Part shown: positions 25,660 to 34,351 of the stretch, piece after piece
Layout of the letters: each line of letters opens with the position of its first letter
How positions within the stretch are numbered: the stretch's first letter is position 1
Source: an uncultured Alphaproteobacteria bacterium
GTDB taxonomy: Bacteria; Pseudomonadota; Alphaproteobacteria; SP197
DNA: 64,000 nucleotides
Direction: 5' to 3'
Assembly: GCA_958295695.1 (NCBI GenBank)
Contig: OY282363.1
Coordinates: 620,001-684,000 of the forward strand
The notes under the pieces: model-generated
What the model saw: the letters and a program-made list of their open reading frames with translations, nothing else
The model's database searches: none
Told to the model about the DNA's origin: nothing
Position numbers and translations under genes: made by a program

Positions 25660-26005
25660 GCTCGCGCGCGGGTCGCGATCCCGCGTTCCGCCAGCCGGTC
25701 CGCGAGCCTCTCCCGCGCGGCCTCGCGGTCGTCCGCGAGCGCGCTCACCCAATAGTCGGCCGCCCGCCACGATCCGGCTCGACGCGCCGTCGAGAACGGG
25801 CTCGCCGGCCGGGTCCGGATTCGCGACGACGAAGCGGCGCGGATCGGTGTCGATACGATCGGCCGGGGCCAGATCCATCGAGACGGCGCCGCCGAGAGCG
25901 ATGCTCACGCAATGGTCCGGCAAGGCGTGGCCGATCCGTCCGGTGTCGCAATCGAGCGCGAGAAGCAGGATTTCCTCGCCGATCGTCGATATCGGCCACG
26001 GCCTC
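25660..26005 (-). pseudogene. GPP34 (GOLPH3/VPS74-like) family remnant
   Basis: On the minus strand, the frame reading STIGEEILLLALDCDTG, then HCVSIALGGAVSMDLAPADRI and NPDPAGEPVLDGASSRI, resembles the N-terminal half of bacterial GPP34 proteins. At about 25755 the likeness shifts to another frame reading ADYWVSALADDRE and then RLADRLAERGIA, the family's next helix pair. No start codon precedes the first part in frame, and the C-terminal third is missing. Frameshift plus loss of both ends indicates a pseudogene. The family assignment is from memory of the motif pattern and is moderate. Confidence 0.55.
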
Positions 26006-26035
26006 GCGCCGTCCCCGGAGCCGGGCCGCGCGGGG

Positions 26036-27001
26036 CTATTGATCGGCGCCGGCGGGCGAGGCCGGCGTCGCTGGCGTCGCGTCCCGGAGGTTCGGCCGCT
26101 CCGCGCGCGGCGCGTGGGGCGGTTCGGGCTCGGCGCCCCCGGTCACGGTCACCCGCACATCGAGCCGGCACTCCCCGCCGCCGAACACGGCGCCCCGGGT
26201 CGGCGCCGCGTCGGCGTAGTCGCGGCCCACGGCGATGCGGACATGGCGGTGGTCGGCGAGCGTGTCGTTGGTCGGGTCGATGCCGATCCAGCCCGGACCG
26301 GGAAGCAGGAACTCCGGCCAGGCGTGGCTGGCCCCGGCGGGCGTCTGCTCGCCCGGCGCTCCTTCCGGGTGCAGATAGCCCGACACGTAGCGGCTCGGGA
26401 CGCCCCACGAGCGCGCGATGGCGAGCATGACGTGGGTGTAGTCCTGGCAGACGCCGCGGCCGGTCTCCAGGATGCGTTCGATGGGCGAATCGACCGCCGT
26501 GCTGCCTGGCTCGTAGCGGAAGGCCGCGTGGAGCGCGGCCGCCAGCGCCAGGAGCGACGAGAGCGGGTCGTCGCCGCGGCGGATTCCCCTGCCTTCCGTG
26601 AACGCCGCCAGAGCCGGGCCCGGCCGGGCGAAGCGGCTGGGCGCCAGGAACGCCCAATGGTCGAGGCGGATCGCGGCCTCGTTCAGGGCGTCCCAGGCGT
26701 CCGACTCCATGCGTTCCGGCAACGATGGCGCGTCCACGGTCTCGACCTCCGCCAGGGAGCGCACGGCGGTGCGCCGGTGCGTCCGGTGGACGTTGAACAG
26801 GTGGCATGCGTTGCCGAAAGGGTCCTGGAAGGGGACCGGCGCGGCGGCGGGGTCGATGCCCAGCTCGAACCGGAGAACGCGCTGGCCGCCGTCCTCCCGA
26901 GGGCGCAGGCGCAGCACCATCAGGCTGCCCCGCGCGGGCTCCCCGTAGCGGAACTCGGAGAGGTGTTCGACCAGGAACCGCCGTGTCGCGCGCCAGGTCA
27001 T
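26036..27001 (-). CDS. Transglutaminase-like family protein
   Basis: The 321-aa protein contains the bacterial transglutaminase N-terminal beta domain (YGEPARGSLMVLRLRP) and a transglutaminase/cysteine-protease core. Catalytic residues are Cys in GRGVCQDYTHVML, His in GASHAWPEF and Asp in GIDPTND. It is the last gene of a three-gene cluster (permuted ATP-grasp, alpha-E, transglutaminase) common in proteobacteria; the cluster's product is unknown, though peptide ligation has been proposed. The ATG at 27001 overlaps the alpha-E stop (ATGA). Cytoplasmic, no signal peptide. Confidence 0.92.
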   Translation of the reverse strand: MTWRATRRFLVEHLSEFRYGEPARGSLMVLRLRPREDGGQRVLRFELGIDPAAAPVPFQDPFGNACHLFNVHRTHRRTAVRSLAEVETVDAPSLPERMESDAWDALNEAAIRLDHWAFLAPSRFARPGPALAAFTEGRGIRRGDDPLSSLLALAAALHAAFRYEPGSTAVDSPIERILETGRGVCQDYTHVMLAIARSWGVPSRYVSGYLHPEGAPGEQTPAGASHAWPEFLLPGPGWIGIDPTNDTLADHRHVRIAVGRDYADAAPTRGAVFGGGECRLDVRVTVTGGAEPEPPHAPRAERPNLRDATPATPASPAGADQ

Positions 27002-27963
27002 GGCGCGTCCTCGATCTCGTAGTCGAAGTAGAGGGCCGAGATGTCGTCGTGCAGGCGGCGGCAGGACCCGCCGATGTCCCGGAGCGCCGTCCGCGTGGCG
27101 TCGTCCCCGGGGTCGCGGCCGGGCCAGTCGCGGTCGATCCCGGCCGCCATCCGGCCGGCGCGGCGCCCGGCCCCGCTCCGCCGTTCCCCGGAGACGGCGT
27201 CCAGAGCATCCGCGATCTCGTCCAATGCGTGGCGGATCGAATGTGCGAGCCGGATATCGGCGACCAGGAAATCGACCGCGCGGTCCGGCCGGTGTTCGAG
27301 GGAATGGAGGCGGCGGTAGGCGAACCGCGCCTCGCAGATCCCGAGCAGGGAGAGCCAGTCCGCTTCGCCGTCGGGGTCGCCGGTCGGGAACGTGGCGATA
27401 TGCGCGTCCAGCAGCGCCGCGAGAAGCTGCGCCCGTTCGAGGAAGCGGCCGAGCCGGAGGAAGCGCCAGGCGTCGTCGCGGTACATGGCGCTCTCGGCGA
27501 CGCCGGAGAAGGCGCGGATGGCGTCCTCGGCGCGCCGGTAGAAGGCGCCCGGCCGGTCGTTCCAGATCGTCTCGATCCCGACATCGCGCAGGTCGAGATA
27601 GGCGAGGTTGAGGCAGGACCACATGGTGTCGCCGATGGCGTTGCGGACCTGCCGGGCGTTCTCGCGCGCGGCGGCGAGGCAGTTGCGGATCGAATCGGGG
27701 TTGTCGGGCTCGAAGGTCAGGTCGTCGGCCAGCGTATAGGCGTCGGCCAGCATGAAGTCCTCGTCGTCCCGGTTCGCCTCGAGAGGGCCGCCGAGCGGGG
27801 TGCGGCCGAGGGCCCGGTAGAGGCGCCGCCAGCTCCGGTCGATCTGCTCGACCGGCCGGTCCTCGATCGTCTCGAGCTGGTCCGAGAGAAGGCGGCAACC
27901 GTGCCGCGCCCTCTCGAGATAGCGGCTCATCCAGTAGAGGCCCTGGGCGTTGCGCGAGAGCAT
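26998..27963 (-). CDS. Alpha-E domain-containing protein
   Basis: This 321-aa all-helical protein starts MLSRNAQGLYWMSRYLERA, the hallmark of the alpha-E (DUF403) family, and has the later ARENARQVRNAIGDTMWSCLN and MYRDDAWRFLRLGRFLERA. The activity is unknown; it always travels with the ATP-grasp and transglutaminase genes. It overlaps the transglutaminase gene by 4 nt and follows the ATP-grasp gene after 4 nt, so the three are one operon. Confidence 0.92.
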   Translation of the reverse strand: MLSRNAQGLYWMSRYLERARHGCRLLSDQLETIEDRPVEQIDRSWRRLYRALGRTPLGGPLEANRDDEDFMLADAYTLADDLTFEPDNPDSIRNCLAAARENARQVRNAIGDTMWSCLNLAYLDLRDVGIETIWNDRPGAFYRRAEDAIRAFSGVAESAMYRDDAWRFLRLGRFLERAQLLAALLDAHIATFPTGDPDGEADWLSLLGICEARFAYRRLHSLEHRPDRAVDFLVADIRLAHSIRHALDEIADALDAVSGERRSGAGRRAGRMAAGIDRDWPGRDPGDDATRTALRDIGGSCRRLHDDISALYFDYEIEDAP

Positions 27964-27967
27964 GCCG

Positions 27968-29455
27968 CTAGTCGGACAGCACCCAGAGGTCCTTGCCGCC
28001 GCCGCCCTGGCTCGAATTGACGACGAGCGAGCCTTCGACCAGGGCGACCCGGCAGAAGGCGCCGGGAACCAGGCGCGTCTCGCGGCCGCGCAGCACGAAC
28101 GGGCGGAGATCGACATGGCGCGGCGCCGCCCCGCGGTCCGTGAGGCAGGGCGAGACCGAGAGGTCGAGCGCGGGCTGGGAGATGAAGTTGGCCGGGTTCT
28201 CGCGGATTTCCGCCGCGTAGGCCGCCCGCTCGGCGGGCGTGGCGTGGGGGCCGACGAGCATTCCGTATCCGCCGGCTTCGCCGACCATCTTGACCACGAG
28301 CGTCTCCAGATTGTCGAGCGTGTACGCCAGCCCTTCCGCCTCGCGGCAGAGGTGGGTCTCGACATTGGCGAGCAGGGGTTCCTCGCCCAGATAGTAGCGG
28401 ATCGTGTCGGGCACGTAGGCGTAGACGCTCTTGTCGTCGGCGACGCCGGTCCCCGGCGCGTTGGCGATCGTCACGTTGCCGAGCCGGTAGGCGTAGAAGA
28501 GGCCGGGGACGCCGAGCTGAGAATCGGCGCGGAAAGCGAGGGGGTCGATGAAGTCGTCGTCGATCCGGCGGTAGATCACGTCCACCCGCCTGAGCCCGGC
28601 GGTCGTCCGCATGTGGACGAACCCGTTGTGGACCAGCAGGTCGCCGCCCCGCACCAGCTCCACGCCCATCTCGTGGGCCAGGAACATGTGCTCGTAGAAG
28701 GCCGAATTGTAGACGCCGGGCGTCAGCAGGACGATGCAGGGGTCGGCGACGCCGGGCGGCGCGAGCTCGGCCAGGGTCTGGCGCAGCAGCCGGCCGTAGT
28801 GCTCGACGCCGCGCACCCGGTGACGCCGGAACAGGTTGCGCAGGCTGGTCTTCAGCGCCCGCCGGTTGGCCAGCATGTAGGACACCCCGGACGGAACCCG
28901 CAGATTGTCCTCCAGCACGGCGAAGCCGTCGTTGGTCCGCACGATGTCGGTGCCGCAGAGCGCGACATGGACGCCGTGCGGCGCCTCGAGGCCCCGCATC
29001 TCGATACGGTATTGCGGGCAGCCGAGCACGAGGTCGGCCGGCACGACTCCATCCGCGAGGATCCGCGCCGGCCCGTAGATGTCGGCGAGGAAGCGGTTCA
29101 GCGCCTCGATCCGCTGCCGCAATCCGCGCTCGACCAGGTCCCAGTCGGCGGCGGCGAGGAGCCTCGGCAGGACGTCGATCGGGATGATCCGCTCCTCCGC
29201 CCCTTCCTCCCCATGGACGGCGAATGTGATCCCCTGGTGCAGGAAAGACCGCTCGGCGTGCTCCCGCATGGCGGCGATCTCGGTGGGGGGCATCGCGTCG
29301 AGCGCCGCGCAGAGCTCCCGGCAATGGGGCCGCGGCGCGCCGGTCGCCTCGAACATCTCGTCGAAGAACGCGGGCCGGGTCCGGTATCCCGCGAAAAGGC
29401 GCTCCCCGGCCGCCGGACCGGCGCCGCCAGCCCCCGATTCCCCGCCTGGTGACAT
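27968..29455 (-). CDS. Circularly permuted ATP-grasp family protein
   Basis: The 495-aa protein is a circularly permuted ATP-grasp (CP_ATPgrasp_1/2), a presumed carboxylate-amine ligase. Typical segments are RPHCRELCAALDAMPPTE, IIPIDVLPRLLAAADWD, DIYGPARILADGVVPADLV, GTDIVRTNDGFAVLEDNLRV and, towards the end, ETLVVKMVGEAGGYGM and NSSQGGGGKDLWVL. The ATG at 29455 gives the family length; the frame is open 55 codons further upstream, but that part looks non-coding. First gene of the operon, divergent from prephenate dehydratase. Confidence 0.92.
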   Translation of the reverse strand: MSPGGESGAGGAGPAAGERLFAGYRTRPAFFDEMFEATGAPRPHCRELCAALDAMPPTEIAAMREHAERSFLHQGITFAVHGEEGAEERIIPIDVLPRLLAAADWDLVERGLRQRIEALNRFLADIYGPARILADGVVPADLVLGCPQYRIEMRGLEAPHGVHVALCGTDIVRTNDGFAVLEDNLRVPSGVSYMLANRRALKTSLRNLFRRHRVRGVEHYGRLLRQTLAELAPPGVADPCIVLLTPGVYNSAFYEHMFLAHEMGVELVRGGDLLVHNGFVHMRTTAGLRRVDVIYRRIDDDFIDPLAFRADSQLGVPGLFYAYRLGNVTIANAPGTGVADDKSVYAYVPDTIRYYLGEEPLLANVETHLCREAEGLAYTLDNLETLVVKMVGEAGGYGMLVGPHATPAERAAYAAEIRENPANFISQPALDLSVSPCLTDRGAAPRHVDLRPFVLRGRETRLVPGAFCRVALVEGSLVVNSSQGGGGKDLWVLSD

Positions 29456-29637
29456 GGACGTACTGAATCCCGCTCGCGATCTGTGGGGCCGTCGCGCGAT
29501 CTTGGTTCGGAAAGGGACCGCCCGCAAGCGCGCGGGCCGTTCCGCCCGCGTTGACAAGGACATGTCCGGCGCGGATAGTCGGACGCCACGTTCAAGGACG
29601 CCCGCGCCGGCCGTCCGCACCCACCGGGCTTTCCCCC

Positions 29638-30588
29638 ATGCCCTCGTCGAACAGTCGCGCCGAGAGCGGCGACCGGGCCGCGGATCCGGCCGCCGCGATC
29701 GCTTTCCAGGGCGCGCGCGGCGCCTACTCCGAGGCCGCCTGCGTGGCGCGCTACCCGGCGATGACGACGCTCGCCTGCAAGACCTTCGGCGACACCCTCG
29801 CCGCGGTCGCGGAAGGCCGCGCGGAGCTCGCGATGATCCCGATCGAGAACTCGGCGGCGGGCCGCGTGGCCGACATCCACCAACTCCTGCCCGAGGCCGG
29901 CCTCCATATCGTCGCCGAGCACTTCGAGCGCGTGCGCCTCAATCTCCTCGCCTGTCCCGGCGCCGGCCCGGCGACCCTCGAGACCGTGCATTCCCACGCC
30001 CACGCCCTCTCCCAGTGCCGCAGGCTCATCGACCGGCTGGGACTCGCGCCGGTCGCGCACACCGACACCGCCGGCGCCGCCGCGGAGGTGGCGGAGGCCG
30101 GGGACCCGACGCGGGCCGCGATCGCGTCGAGGCTGGCGGCCGAGACCTACGGGCTCGAGATCGTCGAGGCCGGCATCGAGGACGAGCCCCACAACACGAC
30201 GCGCTTCGTGGTGCTGTCGCGCGAACCGCACGATCCCGGTCCCGACGCCGGGCCGGTAATCACCTCCTTCATGTTCGAATGCCGCAACGTGCCGGCGGCG
30301 CTCTACAAGTGTCTCGGCGGCTTCGCCACCAACGGCGTCAACATGACCAAGCTCGAGAGCTACATGGTGGGCGGCGCCTTCGCGGCCACGGTCTTCCTCG
30401 CCGAGGTGGAGGGCCATCCGTCCGAGGCCGCGCTCGGGCGCGCCCTGAGCGAGCTCGACTATTTTTCGCGCAAGCGCCGGATCATGGGCGTCTACCCGGT
30501 CGACCCCCGTGGCCGGGAAGCGGCCGCCGACCGGGGGCTCTTGAAAGCCGCCACCCGGCGTCTCCCGAAACACATCGATCAAAAGTAG
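29638..30588 (+). CDS. pheA: Prephenate dehydratase
   Basis: The 316-aa enzyme converts prephenate to phenylpyruvate in phenylalanine synthesis. The catalytic domain shows FQGARGAYSEAA, PIENSAAGRVADIH and HNTTRFVVL (the TRF motif). A C-terminal ACT regulatory domain follows from about residue 205, with KCLGGFATNGVNMTKLESYMVGG carrying the Phe-binding ES residues (given here as two pieces: KCLGGFATNG and VNMTKLESYM). It has no chorismate mutase domain. The ATG at 29638 is chosen as the first start near the conserved N-terminus. Confidence 0.93.
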   Translation: MPSSNSRAESGDRAADPAAAIAFQGARGAYSEAACVARYPAMTTLACKTFGDTLAAVAEGRAELAMIPIENSAAGRVADIHQLLPEAGLHIVAEHFERVRLNLLACPGAGPATLETVHSHAHALSQCRRLIDRLGLAPVAHTDTAGAAAEVAEAGDPTRAAIASRLAAETYGLEIVEAGIEDEPHNTTRFVVLSREPHDPGPDAGPVITSFMFECRNVPAALYKCLGGFATNGVNMTKLESYMVGGAFAATVFLAEVEGHPSEAALGRALSELDYFSRKRRIMGVYPVDPRGREAAADRGLLKAATRRLPKHIDQK

Positions 30589-30750
30589 GCCCCCACCCCT
30601 ATCGCCGGGAAGCGGCCGCCCGTCGGCGCTGAACGGGGCGCTCCGCCGCCGCCGTCCGGCCGGGGACGCAATCGCTTGTCCGGAGCGGTTCCGGCGAGGC
30701 CGGAACCGCTCTATTCTCGGCGCGACGTCGAAACCGGGGGAGGTCGCGCG

Positions 30751-30942
30751 ATGCTGGGCATGTTGGGAGTGTCGTTCCTGTTCGCGGCCCTGGGTCTGCT
30801 CGGCCTCCTCGTCGCCGCGGGTTCGGACGACAGCGCGACCCAGTTCATGGGCGCGGGACTGGCCGTCTTCATGTGGTTTCTCCTCGTCGGCTACCACGGC
30901 CGGCGCGCGGAAAAGCGGGCGCGCGCCTCCGGCGGATCCTGA
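30751..30942 (+). CDS. Small two-span membrane protein
   Basis: The 63-aa protein has two hydrophobic helices (LGVSFLFAALGLLGLLVAAG and a second near MGAGLAVFMWFLLVGY) and a basic C-terminal tail. The ATG at 30751 has GGGGGAGG about 7 nt upstream, which supports real translation; the ORF could begin further upstream at 30676 but without a ribosome site. No family recognised. Located between pheA and repeat copy 3. Confidence 0.6.
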   Translation: MLGMLGVSFLFAALGLLGLLVAAGSDDSATQFMGAGLAVFMWFLLVGYHGRRAEKRARASGGS

Positions 30943-30947
30943 AGGCT

Positions 30948-31060
30948 CCCTTCGATACGCCGTCTCCGGCGGCTATCCGGGGCGAGGGGTGTTTGCGAGT
31001 GGGGACAAAGCACAAATCCCCTCGTCCCGGGCAGGCGCGAAGCGCCGTATCGAGGGACGG
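30948..31060. repeat. Dispersed inverted-end intergenic repeat, copy 3
   Basis: The fullest copy: CCCTTCGATACGC at the left end, CGTATCGAGGGACGG at the right end and CCCTCGTCCCGGGCAGGCG inside. It occupies the gap between the convergent small membrane gene and the threonine-synthase-like gene. Confidence 0.75.
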
Positions 31061-31090
31061 GCCGAAAGCGGGCGCGCCGGCGGCGGCCGT

Positions 31091-32317
31091 TCACGCGAAT
31101 CGGTCGAAATCGATGTTCTCGTCCTTGTCGAGGCGCCGCTCCACCGGCGCCATCGGATACTTGAGGCCCGTGGCGCAGTTGTAGAGCACCACGCGGTCGT
31201 CCGGGCCGACGAGCCCCCGGTCCAGCGCGCGGCGGCAGGCCGCGGCGGCGGCGGCGCTCTCGGGGCACAGCAGGAGGCCGTCCATGCGCGCCACGTGGTC
31301 GCGGGCGACCGCGATCGCCTCGTCGGACACCGCCATCGCGAACCCGCCGGATTCGCGTATGGCGCGGACGATCAGGAAATCGCCGATCGCCGCCGGAACC
31401 CGGATTCCGGCCGCGACCGTCCGGGCGTCCTCCCACCGGGGCGCGTGCTCCTCGCCTGTCTCCCAAGCTCTCACGATCGGGGCGCAGCCTTCGGCCTGCA
31501 CGGCGACCATGCGCGGCGGCGGCCCGTCGATCCAGCCGATGTCCCGGAGTTCCCGGAACGCCTTCCACATGCCGATCAGGCCCGTGCCGCCGCCGGTGGG
31601 ATAGAAGATGACGTCGGGCAGGGTCCAGCCGAGCTGTTCGGCGAGCTCGAGCCCCATCGTCTTCTTGCCCTCGATCCTGTAGGGCTCCTTGAGCGTCGAG
31701 ACGTCGAACCAGCCGGCCTTCTCCCGGCCCGCGCCGACGATCCGGCCGCAGTCGTCGATCAGGCCGTCGACCCTCCAGACGTCGGCGCCCTGCTGGCGGA
31801 TCTCCCGGACGCCGATCTCGGGCGTGTCGGCCGGGCAGAACACGGTGGCCCTCAGGCCGGCGCGCCGGGCGTAGGCGGCCAGCGCCGCGCCGGCGTTGCC
31901 GTTCGTCGGAATCGCGAGATGGCCGAGGCCGAGCTCCTTCGCCATGGAGACGGCGAGGCACAGCCCGCGCGCCTTGAACGAACCCGTGGGCAACCGGCCC
32001 TCGTCCTTCACGAGGATGCGGCCGGGCCGGGCGCCGAGACCCGGCGCGGAGCCTTCCAGCGCGATCAGCGGCGTCACGACCTCGCCGAGCGTGGTCCGGT
32101 TCCCGGGCTCCGTGACGGGGAGAAACGGCGCATACCGCCAGAATCCCGGCGCGTCCGACGCGGCGATGGCGTCCTTGCCGACCGACGCGGCGAGCGCCTC
32201 GAGATCGTAGCGCACGAGGAGGGGCCGGCCCGCGTCGGAAAGGCCGCGCACGCGGCCCGCCTCGTAGCGTTGGCCGGTCATGGAGCATTCGAGGTGGGAG
32301 ACGAAGGTCTGGTTCAT
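31091..32317 (-). CDS. Threonine synthase-like PLP enzyme
   Basis: The 408-aa fold type II PLP enzyme carries the lysine motif LPTGSFKARG, the phosphate loop PTNGNAGAALAAYARRAG and YPTGGGTGLIGMWKAF. An N-terminal C..C-like zinc ribbon remnant (HLECSMTGQRYEAG) is seen, as in archaeal-type threonine synthases. It would convert O-phosphohomoserine to threonine, or act as a related ammonia-lyase. The ATG at 32317 is chosen; an ATG at 32350 is an alternative with no better ribosome site. Divergent from the ABC-F gene. Confidence 0.87.
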   Translation of the reverse strand: MNQTFVSHLECSMTGQRYEAGRVRGLSDAGRPLLVRYDLEALAASVGKDAIAASDAPGFWRYAPFLPVTEPGNRTTLGEVVTPLIALEGSAPGLGARPGRILVKDEGRLPTGSFKARGLCLAVSMAKELGLGHLAIPTNGNAGAALAAYARRAGLRATVFCPADTPEIGVREIRQQGADVWRVDGLIDDCGRIVGAGREKAGWFDVSTLKEPYRIEGKKTMGLELAEQLGWTLPDVIFYPTGGGTGLIGMWKAFRELRDIGWIDGPPPRMVAVQAEGCAPIVRAWETGEEHAPRWEDARTVAAGIRVPAAIGDFLIVRAIRESGGFAMAVSDEAIAVARDHVARMDGLLLCPESAAAAAACRRALDRGLVGPDDRVVLYNCATGLKYPMAPVERRLDKDENIDFDRFA

Positions 32318-32419
32318 CGAGGCGTCCGGCGGCCGCTCGGCGCCCCTCATAGGAGATGCCGGACGCGGGGCCAAGCGGCCCGGTGACGCGGCTCGGCGGG
32401 CCGTGGTATCAGCCGCGCC

Positions 32420-34351
32420 ATGCTGACGCTCTCGAACGTCACCGTGCGGCTCGGCGGCAAGGTCGTCCTCGACCGCGTGTCGGCCTCGATCCGGATCCGC
32501 AGCCGCGTCGGGCTCGTGGGGCGCAACGGCGCGGGCAAGTCGACCCTGATGAAGACGGTCGCCGGCCTGCGGGAGGCCGACGACGGCTCGATCGGGATGC
32601 CGAAGGACATGCGCGTCGGCTACCTCGCCCAGGAGGCGCCGGGCGGGACCGGGACGCCTTTCGACCGCGTGCTGGCCGCCGACGCGGAGCGCGCCGCGCT
32701 GCTCGCCGAGGAAGCCGCCACCGGCGACAGCCATCGCATCGCCGAGATCCACGAGCGCCTGAACGCCATCGGCGCCCACGGCGCGCCGGCCCGGGCGGCG
32801 CGCATCCTGGCGGGCCTCGGGTTCGACGAAGAGGCCCAACGCCGGCCGCTCGACAGCCTCTCGGGCGGCTGGCGCATGCGCGTGGCGCTCGCGGCGCTGC
32901 TCTTTTCGGGTCCGGATCTGCTGCTCCTGGACGAACCGGGCAACCACCTCGACCTGGAGGCTGCGCTGTGGCTCGAATCCTTCCTCGGGAGCTACCGAGG
33001 GACGCTGCTGGTCATCAGCCACGAGCGCGACCTGCTCAACGGGGCGGTCGACCACATCCTCCATCTGGAGAGCGGCGGGGCGACCCTCTACCGCGGCGGC
33101 TACGATTCCTTCGAGCGGCAACGGCGCGAACGGCTCGACCGGATCGAGGCCACGCGCTCCAGGCAGGAACGCCAGCGCGCCCGGTTGCAGGCCTTCGTCG
33201 ACCGGTGGCGTTACAAGGCGCACACGGCGCGGCAGGCCCAGAGCCGCCTGAAGGCGCTCGCGCGCATGGAGCCCGTCGCCGCGGCGGCCGAGGATTCGAG
33301 CCTGTCGTTCGATTTCCCGGACCCGGCCGGGTTGCGCCCGCCGCTCGTCGTGCTCGACCGCGCGGCGGTCGGCTACGTCGCCGGCGAGCCCGTGCTCTCC
33401 GGCCTCGACCTCCGTTTCGACCCCGACGACCGGGTGGCCTTCCTGGGCGGCAATGGCAACGGCAAGACCACGCTGGCCCGCCTCCTCTCGGGGCGCCTGA
33501 ACGCCATGGCGGGCCGGTTGACGGCGAGCGGCAAGCTGCGGGTGGGCTACTTCGCCCAGCATCAGGTCGAGGAGCTGGAACCCGGCGACACGCCGTTGCA
33601 ACACATGGCGCGCCTGATGCCGGACGCGAAGCCGGCCATGGCGAGGGCGCAACTCGGCCGCTTCGGTTTCTCGGGCGACAAGGCGGAGCTCGCCGTGCGC
33701 CATCTCTCCGGCGGCGAACGGGCGCGTCTGGCGCTCGCGCTCGTCACGCGCGAGGCGCCCCACATGCTGATCCTGGACGAGCCGACCAACCACCTCGACG
33801 TCGACGCGCGGGAGGCGCTCGTGCAGGCGCTCAACGGCTACGGCGGAGCGGTCGTCATCGTCAGCCACGACCGGCATCTCCTGGAACTGACCGTCGACCG
33901 GCTGGTCCTGGTCGCCGACGGGAGCGCCAGGGAGTTCGCCGGAAGCCTGGACGACTACCGCGACCTCGTCCTCGGCCGGGGCGGCGGCGAGGCGGCCGGC
34001 GCCGCCGCGCCGAAGAGCAGCCGCAGGAACGAACGCCGTCTCGCCGCCGAGGCGCGCGACCGCACCCGCGCCCTGCGCCGGGCGGTCGAGAACGCCGAAC
34101 GGGAAGTCGAGCGGCTCGCCCGCCGGCGCCGCGATATCGACCGCGCCCTGTTCGATCCGGGCTCGGACGCCTCGCGCGAACCGCCGCTCACGGTGACCGA
34201 CCTGATGAAACGGCGCGCCCGGGTCGAGGACGCGCTCGGCAAGGCGGAGGCGCGCTGGCTGGCGGCGAGCCAGGCCCTCGACGACGCCGGCGCGGCCCGG
34301 AACCCCGCCGCGTCCGTTCCGGCTACCACCACCGCCGACGCGCGTCGGTGA
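32420..34351 (+). CDS. ABC-F family ATPase
   Basis: This 643-aa cytoplasmic protein has two ABC ATPase domains and no membrane spans, as in the Uup/YheS/EttA translation-factor family. Walker A motifs are GRNGAGKST and GGNGNGKTT, signatures LSGGWRMRVALA and LSGGERARLALA, and Walker B LLLLDEPGNHLD and MLILDEPTNHLD. The linker between domains (about 220-310) is basic and helical, and a C-terminal coiled coil (EREVERLARRRRDID) follows. It probably acts on the ribosome. Its 3' end overlaps the convergent M24 peptidase gene by 29 nt. Confidence 0.92.
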   Translation: MLTLSNVTVRLGGKVVLDRVSASIRIRSRVGLVGRNGAGKSTLMKTVAGLREADDGSIGMPKDMRVGYLAQEAPGGTGTPFDRVLAADAERAALLAEEAATGDSHRIAEIHERLNAIGAHGAPARAARILAGLGFDEEAQRRPLDSLSGGWRMRVALAALLFSGPDLLLLDEPGNHLDLEAALWLESFLGSYRGTLLVISHERDLLNGAVDHILHLESGGATLYRGGYDSFERQRRERLDRIEATRSRQERQRARLQAFVDRWRYKAHTARQAQSRLKALARMEPVAAAAEDSSLSFDFPDPAGLRPPLVVLDRAAVGYVAGEPVLSGLDLRFDPDDRVAFLGGNGNGKTTLARLLSGRLNAMAGRLTASGKLRVGYFAQHQVEELEPGDTPLQHMARLMPDAKPAMARAQLGRFGFSGDKAELAVRHLSGGERARLALALVTREAPHMLILDEPTNHLDVDAREALVQALNGYGGAVVIVSHDRHLLELTVDRLVLVADGSAREFAGSLDDYRDLVLGRGGGEAAGAAAPKSSRRNERRLAAEARDRTRALRRAVENAEREVERLARRRRDIDRALFDPGSDASREPPLTVTDLMKRRARVEDALGKAEARWLAASQALDDAGAARNPAASVPATTTADARR

